Assembly: GCA_028719205.1 (NCBI GenBank)
Contig: JAQUKH010000005.1
Span: 43,016 to 107,015 of the forward strand
Source: a bacterium
GTDB taxonomy: Bacteria > JACRDZ01 > JAQUKH01
Length of the DNA stretch: 64,000 bases
Reading direction: 5' to 3'
Position numbers and translations under genes: made by a program. This document shows positions 52,938-62,977 of the stretch, piece by piece (position 1 is the first letter of the stretch; the number at the start of each line of letters is the position of its first letter). The notes under the pieces are model-generated. The model was not told the DNA's origin and did no database searches. It saw only the letters and a list, made by a program, of their open reading frames with translations.

Positions 52938-54755
52938 TTAGTTTATTTCCATATCAAAATTTCTGGGTTCATCCTTAAGATAATATGAAATTAATTCTTT
53001 TGCTATCGGAGCGGCGGAAGTACCGCCTTCTCCCCCGTGTTCCACCAGAATAACCAGACATATCTTTGGATTTTTCATCGGCGCGAAACACGCGAACCAC
53101 GCATGAGGCCGAAGTTGTGCCGGCAGTCTTTTTTCCTCTTCTTCATCCATAGGCCTCGCGACCAATTGCGCTGTGCCTGTCTTTCCTGAAACATCAAGGC
53201 CCGGGATACGCGCTCGTACTCCGGTTCCGCCGCTGCCGTTAACTGCCTGCCATAAATATGATCTTACCATGTTAAAAGCTTCAGGCGGAAAATCGATTTT
53301 TTTTAATTCAACAGGCGCAAATTCTTTCAGGATCTTATTATCATAGCTTATTACCTTACTTACCATAAAAGGTCTATATATCGTTCCTCCGTTGGCCAAC
53401 GCGGAATAAGCAATGGCAAGCTGAAGCGGTGTCGCTAAAATATATCCCTGCCCGATAGCAAGCTGGGCTGTATTCCCAGGAAACCATTGAGAATGTTCCG
53501 AGATCAACCCGGCTTTTTCTGTATAAATATCGATCCCGGCGGCATTCCCGAAATTAAACTCTTTAAAAATATTAATTAATTTTTTCGCGCCAAGCTTCAA
53601 GCCAAGCTTATAAAAAAATATATTGCAGGAATACCGGATCGCGTGCCCCATATCAACTTTGCCATGCCCGTCTTTTTTCCAGCAACGGAATACCTTATCT
53701 TTGATCGGGAACTCCCCGGTACATTCATTCAGGATCTTCGCGTTATCCATATCGTCGGACAACGCGCCAACAGATACGATCGGTTTCATAGTTGATCCCG
53801 GGGGATATTGACCCTGAATGGCACGGTTCAGTAATGGCAAATCAGGATTATTAATCAATTTTTTCCATTCACGGACAGTAACGCCTCCGATAAAAATATT
53901 CGGATCATATTTTGGAGAACTTACAAGCGCCAGTACCTCTCCGTTTGCCGGGTTTAACGCGACAACCGCGCCTTTCCTGTTCTTTAAAAGATCCTCTGCG
54001 AGCGCCTGCAGGCCGAGATCCAAAGTGGTTACTAAATTCGCGCCTTTAACAGGGTCTTCCATGGCTAAAACTTTAGTCTTTCGTCCCCACGCGTCAACCT
54101 CTATTTCTTCCCTTCCATTCCCTCCGCGCAAATAATTATCATAAGCCTGCTCTAATCCGCCCTGCCCCGCCAAATCTCCGGGGTCATAATTACCTGATGG
54201 GTCTTTCAATTTTGATTCATTAACCTCACTTAAATAACCAATAATATGGCAAATCCCTTCAGACGGATAAAAACGTAAAGGCTCCAACCTTACACTGATA
54301 CCCGGCAGGGAATTTTTATTTTCTTCAAATATTATAAGCTGTTTCTTTGAAATATTTTTTAATAATAACTGTGACTGATACGGACGTATCATTCTGTTTT
54401 TATAGATCAGATCAAAATTTTCTTTTTCAACGTCAAATAACTTTGTTAGATTTTTCTTCAGTTCCGCTTCTTTATTTTTTGCGTCTTCCATTGTTATATA
54501 CAGAGAATAACCCACAGAGTTTGACGCCAATAACTTATGGTTCCGGTCCAGGATCAAACCCCGCGGCGCCCTGATATAAGCTATACGAACACGATTATAC
54601 TTCGCCTGTTCCAGAAAATCTTTTCCCTTTATCAACTGCAGATACGCCAGATAAAAGATAAGAATAATAAAAAATATGCAAAAAACAAAAATAACAGACT
54701 GTAATTTTTCCTTCATCCTGGGATTAATTGAAGTCTGTAAAGAAATAAAAGGCAT
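52938..54755 (-). CDS. mrdA: Penicillin-binding protein 2 (elongation transpeptidase)
   Basis: A 605-residue class B PBP: one TM helix (VIFVFCIFFIILIFYLAYL), a dimerisation domain starting RVRIAYIRAPRGLILDRNHKLLASN, and the transpeptidase with active-site Ser in PPGSTMKPIVS. The SxN motif RYSCNIFFYKLG and the KTG motif VSGKTGTAQLV complete it. It cross-links peptidoglycan in the Rod complex. AGGGG lies before the ATG. It lies between mreD and rodA. Confidence 0.96.
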   Translation of the reverse strand: MPFISLQTSINPRMKEKLQSVIFVFCIFFIILIFYLAYLQLIKGKDFLEQAKYNRVRIAYIRAPRGLILDRNHKLLASNSVGYSLYITMEDAKNKEAELKKNLTKLFDVEKENFDLIYKNRMIRPYQSQLLLKNISKKQLIIFEENKNSLPGISVRLEPLRFYPSEGICHIIGYLSEVNESKLKDPSGNYDPGDLAGQGGLEQAYDNYLRGGNGREEIEVDAWGRKTKVLAMEDPVKGANLVTTLDLGLQALAEDLLKNRKGAVVALNPANGEVLALVSSPKYDPNIFIGGVTVREWKKLINNPDLPLLNRAIQGQYPPGSTMKPIVSVGALSDDMDNAKILNECTGEFPIKDKVFRCWKKDGHGKVDMGHAIRYSCNIFFYKLGLKLGAKKLINIFKEFNFGNAAGIDIYTEKAGLISEHSQWFPGNTAQLAIGQGYILATPLQLAIAYSALANGGTIYRPFMVSKVISYDNKILKEFAPVELKKIDFPPEAFNMVRSYLWQAVNGSGGTGVRARIPGLDVSGKTGTAQLVARPMDEEEEKRLPAQLRPHAWFACFAPMKNPKICLVILVEHGGEGGTSAAPIAKELISYYLKDEPRNFDMEIN

Positions 54756-54764
54756 TTTTTACCC

Positions 54765-55247
54765 CTATTTTGTTCTAAATATCTTTTTGAGCCCAAGAAC
54801 AACAAATGGAGTCAATATTGTATTGTAAATCACTAAAGGAAGGATGATATTTCTGAAACTTGAACCAAAAAAAGAAGCATATGGTTGAAACATTTTTAGC
54901 CAGAAAAAAATGAAAAACTCCTGAAAAACACTTGCTGCAAAAGCAGCTATCGCGTACGGATAGATACCTGTTTTATAAATATGCTTTCCAATAATACCTA
55001 ACGCGAAACCTATCAAAGTTTTGCTTACAGTAAACAAACCTAAATACCCGCTTCCTAAAATATCTTCCGTCAATCCGCCGATAAAGCCTAAACTGGCCCC
55101 TGTCAAGGGACCTTCGTAAATTGAAATAAACACGACGATAATCAAAAGAATATCCGGTTTATAAGAACCAAATTCAATAAACCTGAATAATGTAATTTTA
55201 AGTACTACACTTATAATTACTACGGCAAGCATTAGTAATTTTGACAT
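54765..55247 (-). CDS. mreD: Rod-shape protein MreD
   Basis: A 160-residue integral membrane protein with about five hydrophobic segments. The MreD pattern shows in RFIEFGSYKPDILLIIVVFISIYEGPLTGASLGFIGGLTEDI (seen in parts, e.g. YEGPLTGASLGF and GGLTEDILGSGYLG). It is part of the elongasome with MreC. A 70-bp dispersed repeat separates it from mreC. Confidence 0.9.
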   Translation of the reverse strand: MSKLLMLAVVIISVVLKITLFRFIEFGSYKPDILLIIVVFISIYEGPLTGASLGFIGGLTEDILGSGYLGLFTVSKTLIGFALGIIGKHIYKTGIYPYAIAAFAASVFQEFFIFFWLKMFQPYASFFGSSFRNIILPLVIYNTILTPFVVLGLKKIFRTK

Positions 55248-55260
55248 AAAAAACCTTTTT

Positions 55261-55330
55261 TATCCCCTTCGAGGATAACAATGAGTAAAAGCGAAAAGAA
55301 CCTGGCTTTCAGCCAGGATCTTCCGCTTAA
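55261..55330 (-). repeat. 70-bp dispersed hairpin repeat, copy 2, inside the mre operon
   Basis: The minus strand carries the same element as 35612-35681 (61 of 70 identical). The outer stem has one G-T wobble and the inner stem is CTGGC/GCCAG. It sits between mreC and mreD in the same operon, so it is transcribed and cannot be a strong terminator. Confidence 0.8.
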
Positions 55331-55337
55331 CTCAAGT

Positions 55338-56198
55338 TTATTCCACTTCCGGATTTATATTTTCCATCTCAGGCCAAACCAGGTCCATATTTTTCTTGAG
55401 AATAAATACTTCCTCCAATTTTGAGAAATTTACATAGGGAGTGATCTCAATATAACGGCTCATATTTAAAGACCTTTGTTCTATCTTTGTCACTTTTCCG
55501 ATCAAGATCCCTTTTGGATAAACCATTCCCAGCCCGGAAGTGATAAGAATGTCTCCTTCTTGAAGGTCTTCTTTGTCATCAAAATATTTAAACTCACAAA
55601 TATTTTTCATCATACCCGAGGCTACACCATTCGCGCGTGTTCTCTGCACCATCGCGCCAACCCCGCTGTTTCTGTCAATGATCAACTGCACCTTACTCAT
55701 ATCAGGCCAAACCTTAGCTACACGGCCTGCTAATCCATCAGCCGTGATCACCACCATATCCACGGTAATATTATTTTTGCCGCCCTTATCAATAATAATA
55801 TACTGTGACCAGTTGCTTGGATCCTGGCCGATAACTGCCGCGGAAAGTAATATTTTGGGGAATTTACTTGAAAAATCAAGAAGTTTATTCAGCCTGTTAT
55901 TCTCTGACTCAAGTTCCGTGATCCTGGCCGTTCTTTGCATCAGAAAACTGTTTTCCTTATTTAGTTTCTGATTTTCTTCCCAAACATTTTTAAATTCTTT
56001 AATAAAAATATTCACGTCATTAATTTTCTTTCCAACCTTAGAAATAACCCAATTTCCTGGCAGAAAAAAACTATCCAGCCAGCTGCCCCAATCACGGCCG
56101 TGATAATCACCGACACTTGAGATCAAAAGAATAATAAATGAAACACAAATAAGAATTGAAGGCAAGAATTTCTCTCTGGACTGCTTAGAGATATCCAT
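55338..56198 (-). CDS. mreC: Rod-shape protein MreC
   Basis: A 286-residue bitopic membrane protein with an N-terminal TM helix (FLPSILICVSFIILLISSVG) and a coiled coil (about 65-105, FKNVWEENQKLNKENSFLMQRTARITELESENNRL, seen in parts). Two beta domains carry AAVIGQDPSNWSQYIIIDKGGKNNI, VQLIIDRNSGVGAMVQRTRANGV and GDILITSGLGMVYPKGILIGKV. It scaffolds the elongasome in the periplasm. The ATG follows TAGGAAA. Confidence 0.95.
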   Translation of the reverse strand: MDISKQSREKFLPSILICVSFIILLISSVGDYHGRDWGSWLDSFFLPGNWVISKVGKKINDVNIFIKEFKNVWEENQKLNKENSFLMQRTARITELESENNRLNKLLDFSSKFPKILLSAAVIGQDPSNWSQYIIIDKGGKNNITVDMVVITADGLAGRVAKVWPDMSKVQLIIDRNSGVGAMVQRTRANGVASGMMKNICEFKYFDDKEDLQEGDILITSGLGMVYPKGILIGKVTKIEQRSLNMSRYIEITPYVNFSKLEEVFILKKNMDLVWPEMENINPEVE

Positions 56199-56214
56199 AA
56201 TAATTTCCTATTCA

Positions 56215-56326
56215 TAAGCGTTCAGCAATCAGCTGTCAGCGTTCAGCATTTAAAACTTAGTAGTATTCAGCCGTCAGCTTTTGAGTAAAATTAGCTGATA
56301 GCTGAACACTGATGCCTGAAAGCTTA
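56215..56326. repeat. Large imperfect inverted repeat between mreC and mreB
   Basis: The left arm begins TAAGCGTTCAGCAATCAGCT at 56215. The right arm ends GATGCCTGAAAGCTTA at 56326 and its reverse complement begins TAAGCTTTCAGGCATCAG. Repeated TCAGC/GCTGA units give a long hairpin of the common GCTGATAGCTGA-type dispersed repeats. It fills nearly the whole gap between the two genes. Confidence 0.65.
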
Positions 56327-56329
56327 TTT

Positions 56330-57385
<1,056 letters not shown>

Positions 57386-57399
57386 TTAATCCTCCTATC

Positions 57400-58368
57400 C
57401 TAAAGTTCCTTTTCTTCAATTAATTCTCCATCAAGAAATATTTTCATTTTGGCTTCACCTGTAACCTTAACGTCCAAATTTATCCTCTCCGATGGCTTAA
57501 CCGTTCTGTTTAACTCCTCACGCGATCCTCTGTCATCAAGCACTTCGACCTTAATTACTCTATCTACCAATCCGGCAGGTACAGAATAAACTATAAAAAC
57601 CTGCCGTTCTTTTTCTGCTTTAACTTCCGAATCGCCCGGAACGCTTATCTTAAGATCAACAGGGTCTCCATAAGAAACCATGTAACCTGCCTGCGGATTC
57701 TGTTCCAATATGGTTCCATTTTCCCAATCGTTTGTCTTTTCCTCTTTTATCTCGCCTTCGACTAATGCCAAACTTTTTATAAGCTTTTTAGTTTCCACAA
57801 TATTTTTGCCAATAAGATCCGGCATATAAAAGTAATATTTTTCCTTACCGGAACTTACCAGTAAATTAATTTTAGAATCCGGCAATACATCTGAATCCGG
57901 CCGCGGCGTCTGTGAAATAACCTTTCCATCCTCAGCGTAAGCTGAAGACACAAAAGCGATCCGGCCGACGGTCCAGCCCTCCCTCTTTAAAATACCCTGC
58001 GCCTCTCTTAAATTTGTATTTTCAACATTAGGAACTTTTGTCTGCATTATACCACGGCTTATAACTACCCTGATTATCCTGCCCTCTTTTACCTCTTCTC
58101 CAGGAGCCGGATACTGGGAAATAATATAATCCCGCGGAATAACGCTGTCAAAGGCCTTTTCAGCGATCTGCAGATTTAATTTTTTCGGGTTCAAGGCCTC
58201 AAGCGCGTCAACAACACTTTGGCCCGCCACATCAGGTATTTCAACCTTTTTCTTTTGACTGATTATTGCCCCGGCGATAAAAAAACCCAAAAAGACAGCA
58301 AATATTATAATGCCCAGAAAGCTGAAAAACAACTTTCCCCAATGTGTAGGAGTATTTTCATTTGCCAT
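57400..58368 (-). CDS. Membrane-anchored PASTA-domain protein
   Basis: Start set at ATG 58368 (322 residues); an in-frame TTG at 58386 lies at the predicted transcript start. One TM helix (LFFSFLGIIIFAVFLGFFIAGAII) is followed by three PASTA repeats (about 35-100, 102-170 and 180-245; e.g. VPNVENTNLREAQGILKREGWTVG, MPDLIGKNIVETKKLIKSL). A final beta domain follows (KVEVLDDRGSREELNRTVKP). PASTA domains bind peptidoglycan or lipid II. There is no kinase or transpeptidase domain, so it may be a wall sensor or scaffold at the head of the mre operon. Confidence 0.88.
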   Translation of the reverse strand: MANENTPTHWGKLFFSFLGIIIFAVFLGFFIAGAIISQKKKVEIPDVAGQSVVDALEALNPKKLNLQIAEKAFDSVIPRDYIISQYPAPGEEVKEGRIIRVVISRGIMQTKVPNVENTNLREAQGILKREGWTVGRIAFVSSAYAEDGKVISQTPRPDSDVLPDSKINLLVSSGKEKYYFYMPDLIGKNIVETKKLIKSLALVEGEIKEEKTNDWENGTILEQNPQAGYMVSYGDPVDLKISVPGDSEVKAEKERQVFIVYSVPAGLVDRVIKVEVLDDRGSREELNRTVKPSERINLDVKVTGEAKMKIFLDGELIEEKEL

Positions 58369-58389
58369 TTTATAGTACCAAAACAAGTT

Positions 58390-58418
58390 ATTTTATCAGG
58401 ATAATCGATTTTTGTCAA
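58390..58418 (-). promoter_or_regulatory. Promoter of the PASTA-mreBCD-mrdA-rodA operon
   Basis: On the minus strand TTGACA (58413-58418, perfect), a 17-base spacer and TAAAAT (58390-58395) sit 21 bases before the PASTA ATG. It lies right at the end of fmt (stop at 58429), giving a short leader. Confidence 0.7.
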
Positions 58419-58428
58419 ATTATCCAGT

Positions 58429-59358
58429 TTATCCTAATTGCATCCCGGTTTTTAATCTGTAGCCTGAAACAAATTCACCGGCCGTCATCGCTTTTTTCGC
58501 TTCAGGCTTTACCTCTTTTATATAAATCAGACCGTCAGCGCATAAAATGCCGATCTTTTCTTTATCCGCTGCAACTATTTCGCCCGGTTTTCCTTCTTTT
58601 TTATCTAGAACATATTCCGCTTTGATAATTTTGACTATTTTCCCATTAAAAAAAGAATAAGTTCCAGGCCAGGGATTTAACGCCCTTATTTTATTATGTA
58701 TCTTTAACGCGCCGTCATTCCAATTTATCGATCCGTCTTCTTTTGTGATCTTCCGTACATAAGTTGCTGATCTTTCATCCTGCGGGACAGGGATTGCGTT
58801 TTTATTCTTTATTAAATTAACCGCTTCTTTTAACGCTTCAGCGCCAAGAAAAGCCAACCTTGTGTATAATGAACTGAAATTATCTTCACTTGTAATTTCT
58901 GTTTCTTTCTGGATAATAATATCTCCCGCGTCCAGTTTTTCTAAAACATTCTGGATAGTAACCCCTGTCTTCGATTCACCTTCCAGTATCGCCCACTGTA
59001 TCGGCGCGCTGCCCCTGAATTTAGGTAAAAGAGAGGCGTGAACATTTATACACCCGAGTTTTGGTATAGATAAAAATTCTTTAGTCAGGATCTGCCCGTA
59101 CGCGACTACAACGATAATATCCGGCTTCAGGTCTTTAACCTCCTGTATAAAATCCGGCTCCTTCGAGGATTCCGGCTGTAAAATACTAAGACAATTTACC
59201 ATCGCCAGTTTTTTAACCGGCGTGACATCCTGCTTCATTCCTCTGCCTTTTTTCCTGTCAGGCCTTGTTACAACACAAACAATATTTTCACCGCTATCAA
59301 TTAATATTTTTAAAGAAGGAACCGCGAATTCCGGGGTACCCATAAAAATAATACGCAT
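58429..59358 (-). CDS. fmt: Methionyl-tRNA formyltransferase
   Basis: Formylates initiator Met-tRNA. The 309-residue protein begins MRIIFMGTPEFAVPSLKIL and has INVHASLLPKFRGSAPIQWAIL (catalytic Asn/His with HASLLPxxRG), GVTIQNVLEKLDAGDII and a C-terminal OB domain (NPWPGTYSFFNGK, GKPGEIV). The ATG follows AAAGGAT. Its usual partner def lies 1.9 kb upstream, separated by two accessory genes. Confidence 0.96.
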   Translation of the reverse strand: MRIIFMGTPEFAVPSLKILIDSGENIVCVVTRPDRKKGRGMKQDVTPVKKLAMVNCLSILQPESSKEPDFIQEVKDLKPDIIVVVAYGQILTKEFLSIPKLGCINVHASLLPKFRGSAPIQWAILEGESKTGVTIQNVLEKLDAGDIIIQKETEITSEDNFSSLYTRLAFLGAEALKEAVNLIKNKNAIPVPQDERSATYVRKITKEDGSINWNDGALKIHNKIRALNPWPGTYSFFNGKIVKIIKAEYVLDKKEGKPGEIVAADKEKIGILCADGLIYIKEVKPEAKKAMTAGEFVSGYRLKTGMQLG

Positions 59359-59476
59359 AAATAATATCCTTTCAAATTATCTTCAGTCTCTGCAAATTAC
59401 TAAACAACCTTACAGCTTCATAAAAATTTTCAGCCTGTTTTTCTTCCATTCCGCCTGTTTCCATAGTCGGTATAAT

Positions 59477-60277
59477 CTAAATTCTGTCTACTCTTCTCAG
59501 AATATATGAAGCAAGAGAAAATAGATCTAAAGCGTCTTCTTTAGACATATCCCATGATTTTCTCGGTTCATGCGCTAACGGATTTCTAAATGTTCCAAAT
59601 AAACCTTTCAGTAAATTTGAAAATCCTTTTTGTTCAGATTTCTCAGTTTCAGTTATATAATCATTAATTTTTAAAATAGGAGAATCTCCTGAAAAGACTT
59701 TATCAACTAAATCTGCTCCATCTTTGTCTAACTTGCTTTTTTGTCTAATTATCTCACCTACACCTTTTGTTGCTTCAAAGACAGCATGAAAATAATTATC
59801 GGAAAGTAGCTCTTCGCAGCAATAATTAAGAAGCTCCGGGTGTAAATTTCTATCCTTTATTCCGCTCTTTAAATTTTCCGCTCTCCTCTGGGCTTCAGTT
59901 AAAGAATTTGACTTATCTATAACATGGAATTTCCCATCGTCCCTATATTCTAAACCTTGAAATGATAGAATTACATTGATTTCATTAAGAATGGAATTAA
60001 AGTATCCAGTATTTCCAACAAAACGTGCTGGTTCAAGGGCTTTGCTAATAAACGATAATACGTGATTATCTGATTGCCGTTCGTTATGGGCAGTAACAAA
60101 AGCGTTAAAGAGCCGTTTCCATTTAGTTATTGCCGGGTCAGTATCCATAATCCGCGTCTCAGCCAGAAAACGACCTATCTCTGTACCAGTTAATCTAAAC
60201 TTCGTATCTCCCAATATTTTTGCAATTTGTTCGATTTGACCTGGTTTAAAAATTCTAATTTTCGTATCTTTAGACAT
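59477..60277 (-). CDS. TIGR02391-family (Ymh) protein with HEPN-like end
   Basis: A 266-residue soluble protein whose C-terminal third matches the TIGR02391/Ymh family: FHAVFEATKGVGEIIRQKS ... GLFGTFRNPLAHEPR and DALDLFSLASYILRRVDRI. The RNPLAH segment fits the R-x4-H motif of HEPN ribonuclease toxins. These proteins occur on plasmids, phages and defence islands. The N-terminal part (IKPGQIEQIAKILGD-like start; EIGRFLAETRI) matches the family's unknown domain. Inserted between fmt and def beside a KilA-N gene, it is probably an abortive-infection or toxin-type gene. Confidence 0.8.
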   Translation of the reverse strand: MSKDTKIRIFKPGQIEQIAKILGDTKFRLTGTEIGRFLAETRIMDTDPAITKWKRLFNAFVTAHNERQSDNHVLSFISKALEPARFVGNTGYFNSILNEINVILSFQGLEYRDDGKFHVIDKSNSLTEAQRRAENLKSGIKDRNLHPELLNYCCEELLSDNYFHAVFEATKGVGEIIRQKSKLDKDGADLVDKVFSGDSPILKINDYITETEKSEQKGFSNLLKGLFGTFRNPLAHEPRKSWDMSKEDALDLFSLASYILRRVDRI

Positions 60278-60448
60278 ATTTTTATCAATTCGGGCTCACT
60301 TGTTCATTCTAAAATAATTCAAATTTGATTACTATATCTCTATAATTCTGTTTTCTATAGAGATTAATTAAAATTTAATTTTTATTCTCTCGCTTTTACA
60401 CCACAGCAAGTTTTACTTAATCTATCCAAATTGTAGGCAGGTTTGATT

Positions 60449-61282
60449 TTATTTACCCTGCGTCAGTTTTAATATATGGTTATTTCCAAGTAATGATTTC
60501 ATCTGGTTTATGGCGATACTGTTAAGCTGCTGAAGCCGTTCGGATTGGCTTAATCCCTGATGAATCAGCACTGAATTGATGCTCTCAAGATTGGATAAAA
60601 CTACTAATTGCTCAATAGTTGCATAATCGCGGATATTGCCATCAATTTTGGAGTATTTATCCCGCCATTCTTTAGCCGTTATTCCAAATAACGCCACATT
60701 GAGAAGATCGGCTTCATTAGCATAAATCATCTGCATTTGATTTTTGTTCAATTCAGGCGGTATCAAATTTTCTTTGATAGCATCAGTATGTATCCTGTAG
60801 TTAATTTTAGAAATGGTTCGCTGCAGATTCCATCCCAGTTTGAGACGGTTATTTTCATCATTTTTTAATCGCTGAAATTCCTTTAAAAGAAACAGTTTAA
60901 ATTCAGCGCTTATCCATGCCGCAAACTCAAAAGCAATATCACGGTGGGCATATGTACCACCATTATTGCCGGGTTTTGAGATGATCCCTATTGCATTAGT
61001 AGCTTCTATCCATTTTGAAGGAGATAGTACAAAAGAATTACTTCCAGCCTTGTACATAAAGGAGTCGAATTCGACCCCTTTGAAATCAGGATTATGAAGT
61101 TTTTCCCATAAACCCAGAAATTCAATGGTTGTTTTTGAACGCATCCAGTTTTTTACAATATCCTTTGGCTCTTCCTTATTTTTATAACGAGCTATATCAG
61201 TTAATGAAATATATTCTTCCTCTTCTTTTGAAAAAAATGTAATTTCAGTACCTTTAACAGTTATTGTTGCATTCTTTTTCAT
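60449..61282 (-). CDS. KilA-N domain protein
   Basis: A 277-residue protein with the KilA-N DNA-binding pattern. EEEEYISLTDIARYKNKEEPKDIVKNWMRSKTTIEFLGLWE comes first (seen in parts, e.g. YISLTDIARYKN and VKNWMRSKTTIEFLG), then GGTYAHRDIAFEFAAWISAEFKLFLLKEFQRL. A helical C-terminal part follows. KilA-N proteins are typical of phages and mobile DNA; some abort phage growth. The ATG overlaps the def stop by 4 bases, so it is translated from the def transcript. Confidence 0.9.
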   Translation of the reverse strand: MKKNATITVKGTEITFFSKEEEEYISLTDIARYKNKEEPKDIVKNWMRSKTTIEFLGLWEKLHNPDFKGVEFDSFMYKAGSNSFVLSPSKWIEATNAIGIISKPGNNGGTYAHRDIAFEFAAWISAEFKLFLLKEFQRLKNDENNRLKLGWNLQRTISKINYRIHTDAIKENLIPPELNKNQMQMIYANEADLLNVALFGITAKEWRDKYSKIDGNIRDYATIEQLVVLSNLESINSVLIHQGLSQSERLQQLNSIAINQMKSLLGNNHILKLTQGK

Positions 61283-61800
61283 ATTTTCGTGTTCCCGTGT
61301 TTTTTTAACTCTTTCAATTTATTTTGAATAAAGAACTTTTGGGCAAAGGATAAATGGTCAACGAACAGGATACCGTCAAGATGGTCTATTTCATGCTGGA
61401 GCGCCTTCGCGAGCAGATCTGACACCGTGATCTTTACAGGTTTGCCTTTAATGTTTAAACCGCAAACGGTAACTTTCGCGGATCGTTTCACGCTGGCATT
61501 GATACCCGGAAGGCTGAGACACCCTTCATCCTCTTCCATCTGGCCTTCTTTCTCGACAATTTCCGGATTAATAAGAGCTATTAAATTTTTGCCCCCGTCT
61601 TCTCCGACTGTTATGTCAATAACGATTATTCTTTTCAAGACTCCTACCTGATTAGCGGCAAGGCCCACCCCGGGGGCCTTATACATTGTTTCCGCCATAT
61701 CATTGATCAGGTCAATTATTTTTTTATTAATTTCTTTTACAGGCTTAGCCTTCTCCCTGAGAACCTCTTCCCCATATATTTTTATATTCAAAATAGACAT
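61279..61800 (-). CDS. def: Peptide deformylase
   Basis: Removes the N-formyl group from new proteins. The 173-residue protein has all three motifs: GVGLAANQVG, EGCLSLPG (metal-ligand Cys) and LQHEIDHLDG (HExxH). It starts with ILNIKIYGEEVLREKAKPV. It is translationally coupled to the downstream KilA-N gene, whereas in most bacteria fmt would follow. Confidence 0.97.
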   Translation of the reverse strand: MSILNIKIYGEEVLREKAKPVKEINKKIIDLINDMAETMYKAPGVGLAANQVGVLKRIIVIDITVGEDGGKNLIALINPEIVEKEGQMEEDEGCLSLPGINASVKRSAKVTVCGLNIKGKPVKITVSDLLAKALQHEIDHLDGILFVDHLSFAQKFFIQNKLKELKKHGNTKI

Positions 61801-61822
61801 TAAATCTCCTTATTCACAAATC

Positions 61823-62809
61823 TCATGCTTTCATTTCTTTGTTTGAGACTTGTTTTTTATCTTCAACATGTGACCTTTTCCCGCACCGGCTGCCCCATGA
61901 GGCAATTAGCTCACCCATTTCTTTCATAACAATAACCTCGCAATGATTAACGCAGTCCTGGCATTCAAAACAGGATGTTTCAAACTCCCGTTTGTTTAAA
62001 TAAAAACCTTTAAATTTCGATCTCTGGCCTGTTTTTTTTCTTTCTTTCGCGAGCAGCGCTGCCCCTATCGCGCCCATAATTTTATGCTCTTTCGGGACAA
62101 AGACCGGCAAATTCAATTCCTCTTCAAAAACCTTTTTTATCCCTTGATTCGCCGCGACACCGCCCTGAAAAATTATCGGAGCAAGGATCTCCTTGCCTTT
62201 TACAAGATTATTTAAATAATTCCTCACGAGCGCGCGGCATAAACCTCCAATAATATTTTCATTGGAATATCCTAACTGCTGTTTATGGATCATATCGGAT
62301 TCAGCAAAAACAGTGCATCTCCCCGCGATTTTCACGTTAAGGTCGGCCTTTAACGCCAACGCCCCGAATTCCTCGATAGGGATCTTCAGCCTTTCCGCCT
62401 GATGATCTAAAAAAGAACCTGTCCCCGCAGCACAGACTGTATTCATGGCAAAATCAACAGGTATCCCGTCCCTGATAATAATTATCTTGGAATCCTGCCC
62501 GCCTATCTCAAGAACAGTCTTAACATCAGGATTTATATGAATAGCCGCAACCGCATGAGCAGTAATTTCATTAACCACACAATCCGCGCCAACTAATACA
62601 CCCGCAAGCATACGGCCGCTTCCCGTCGCCCCGCATGCCTCAATTTCTATATTCATTCCAAGCTTATCAGCAAGATCTTCCAGCCCCTGTTTAATTACAT
62701 CAATAGGCCGGCCTTTAGTCCGGAGATACGAATGAGCCAATAATTTAAAGTCCTTATCTAAAAGCGCCAGATCCACACTGACTGAACCGACATCAATACC
62801 AAGATACAT
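61823..62809 (-). CDS. Acyl-CoA dehydratase activase (BcrAD/BadFG ATPase family), C-terminally extended
   Basis: A 328-residue ASKHA-fold ATPase: phosphate-1 motif YLGIDVGSVSVDLALLD, GGQDSKIIII, the cluster-binding Cys in NTVCAAGTGSFLDHQAERL, a second Cys in AGRCTVFAESDM, and GGVAANQGI. Such activators use ATP to drive electron transfer into 2-hydroxyacyl-CoA dehydratases or benzoyl-CoA reductases in anaerobes. The family's core is about 260 residues. Here about 65 more follow, with ETSCFECQDCVNHCEV and SRCGKR, possibly another Fe-S site. The dehydratase itself is not in view. It ends 22 bases before def. Confidence 0.9.
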   Translation of the reverse strand: MYLGIDVGSVSVDLALLDKDFKLLAHSYLRTKGRPIDVIKQGLEDLADKLGMNIEIEACGATGSGRMLAGVLVGADCVVNEITAHAVAAIHINPDVKTVLEIGGQDSKIIIIRDGIPVDFAMNTVCAAGTGSFLDHQAERLKIPIEEFGALALKADLNVKIAGRCTVFAESDMIHKQQLGYSNENIIGGLCRALVRNYLNNLVKGKEILAPIIFQGGVAANQGIKKVFEEELNLPVFVPKEHKIMGAIGAALLAKERKKTGQRSKFKGFYLNKREFETSCFECQDCVNHCEVIVMKEMGELIASWGSRCGKRSHVEDKKQVSNKEMKA

Positions 62810-62977
62810 AAAACTCCTTGAAAATTAAAAGTAATATAGCCTCAACCGGATAATTATGGTTTAATTATATATTATAACTTAATATAATCTAAAAATAATC
62901 ATATTTTTTTATAAACTAATTTTTAGCGTAATGGATAGAATATGTTCATAGCCACCTGCAGCAATTAAATCCTTTTT

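Noticed and set aside
59372..59464. 30-residue minus-strand ORF between fmt and the TIGR02391 gene
   Set aside because: No ribosome site and no recognisable motif; too short to support.
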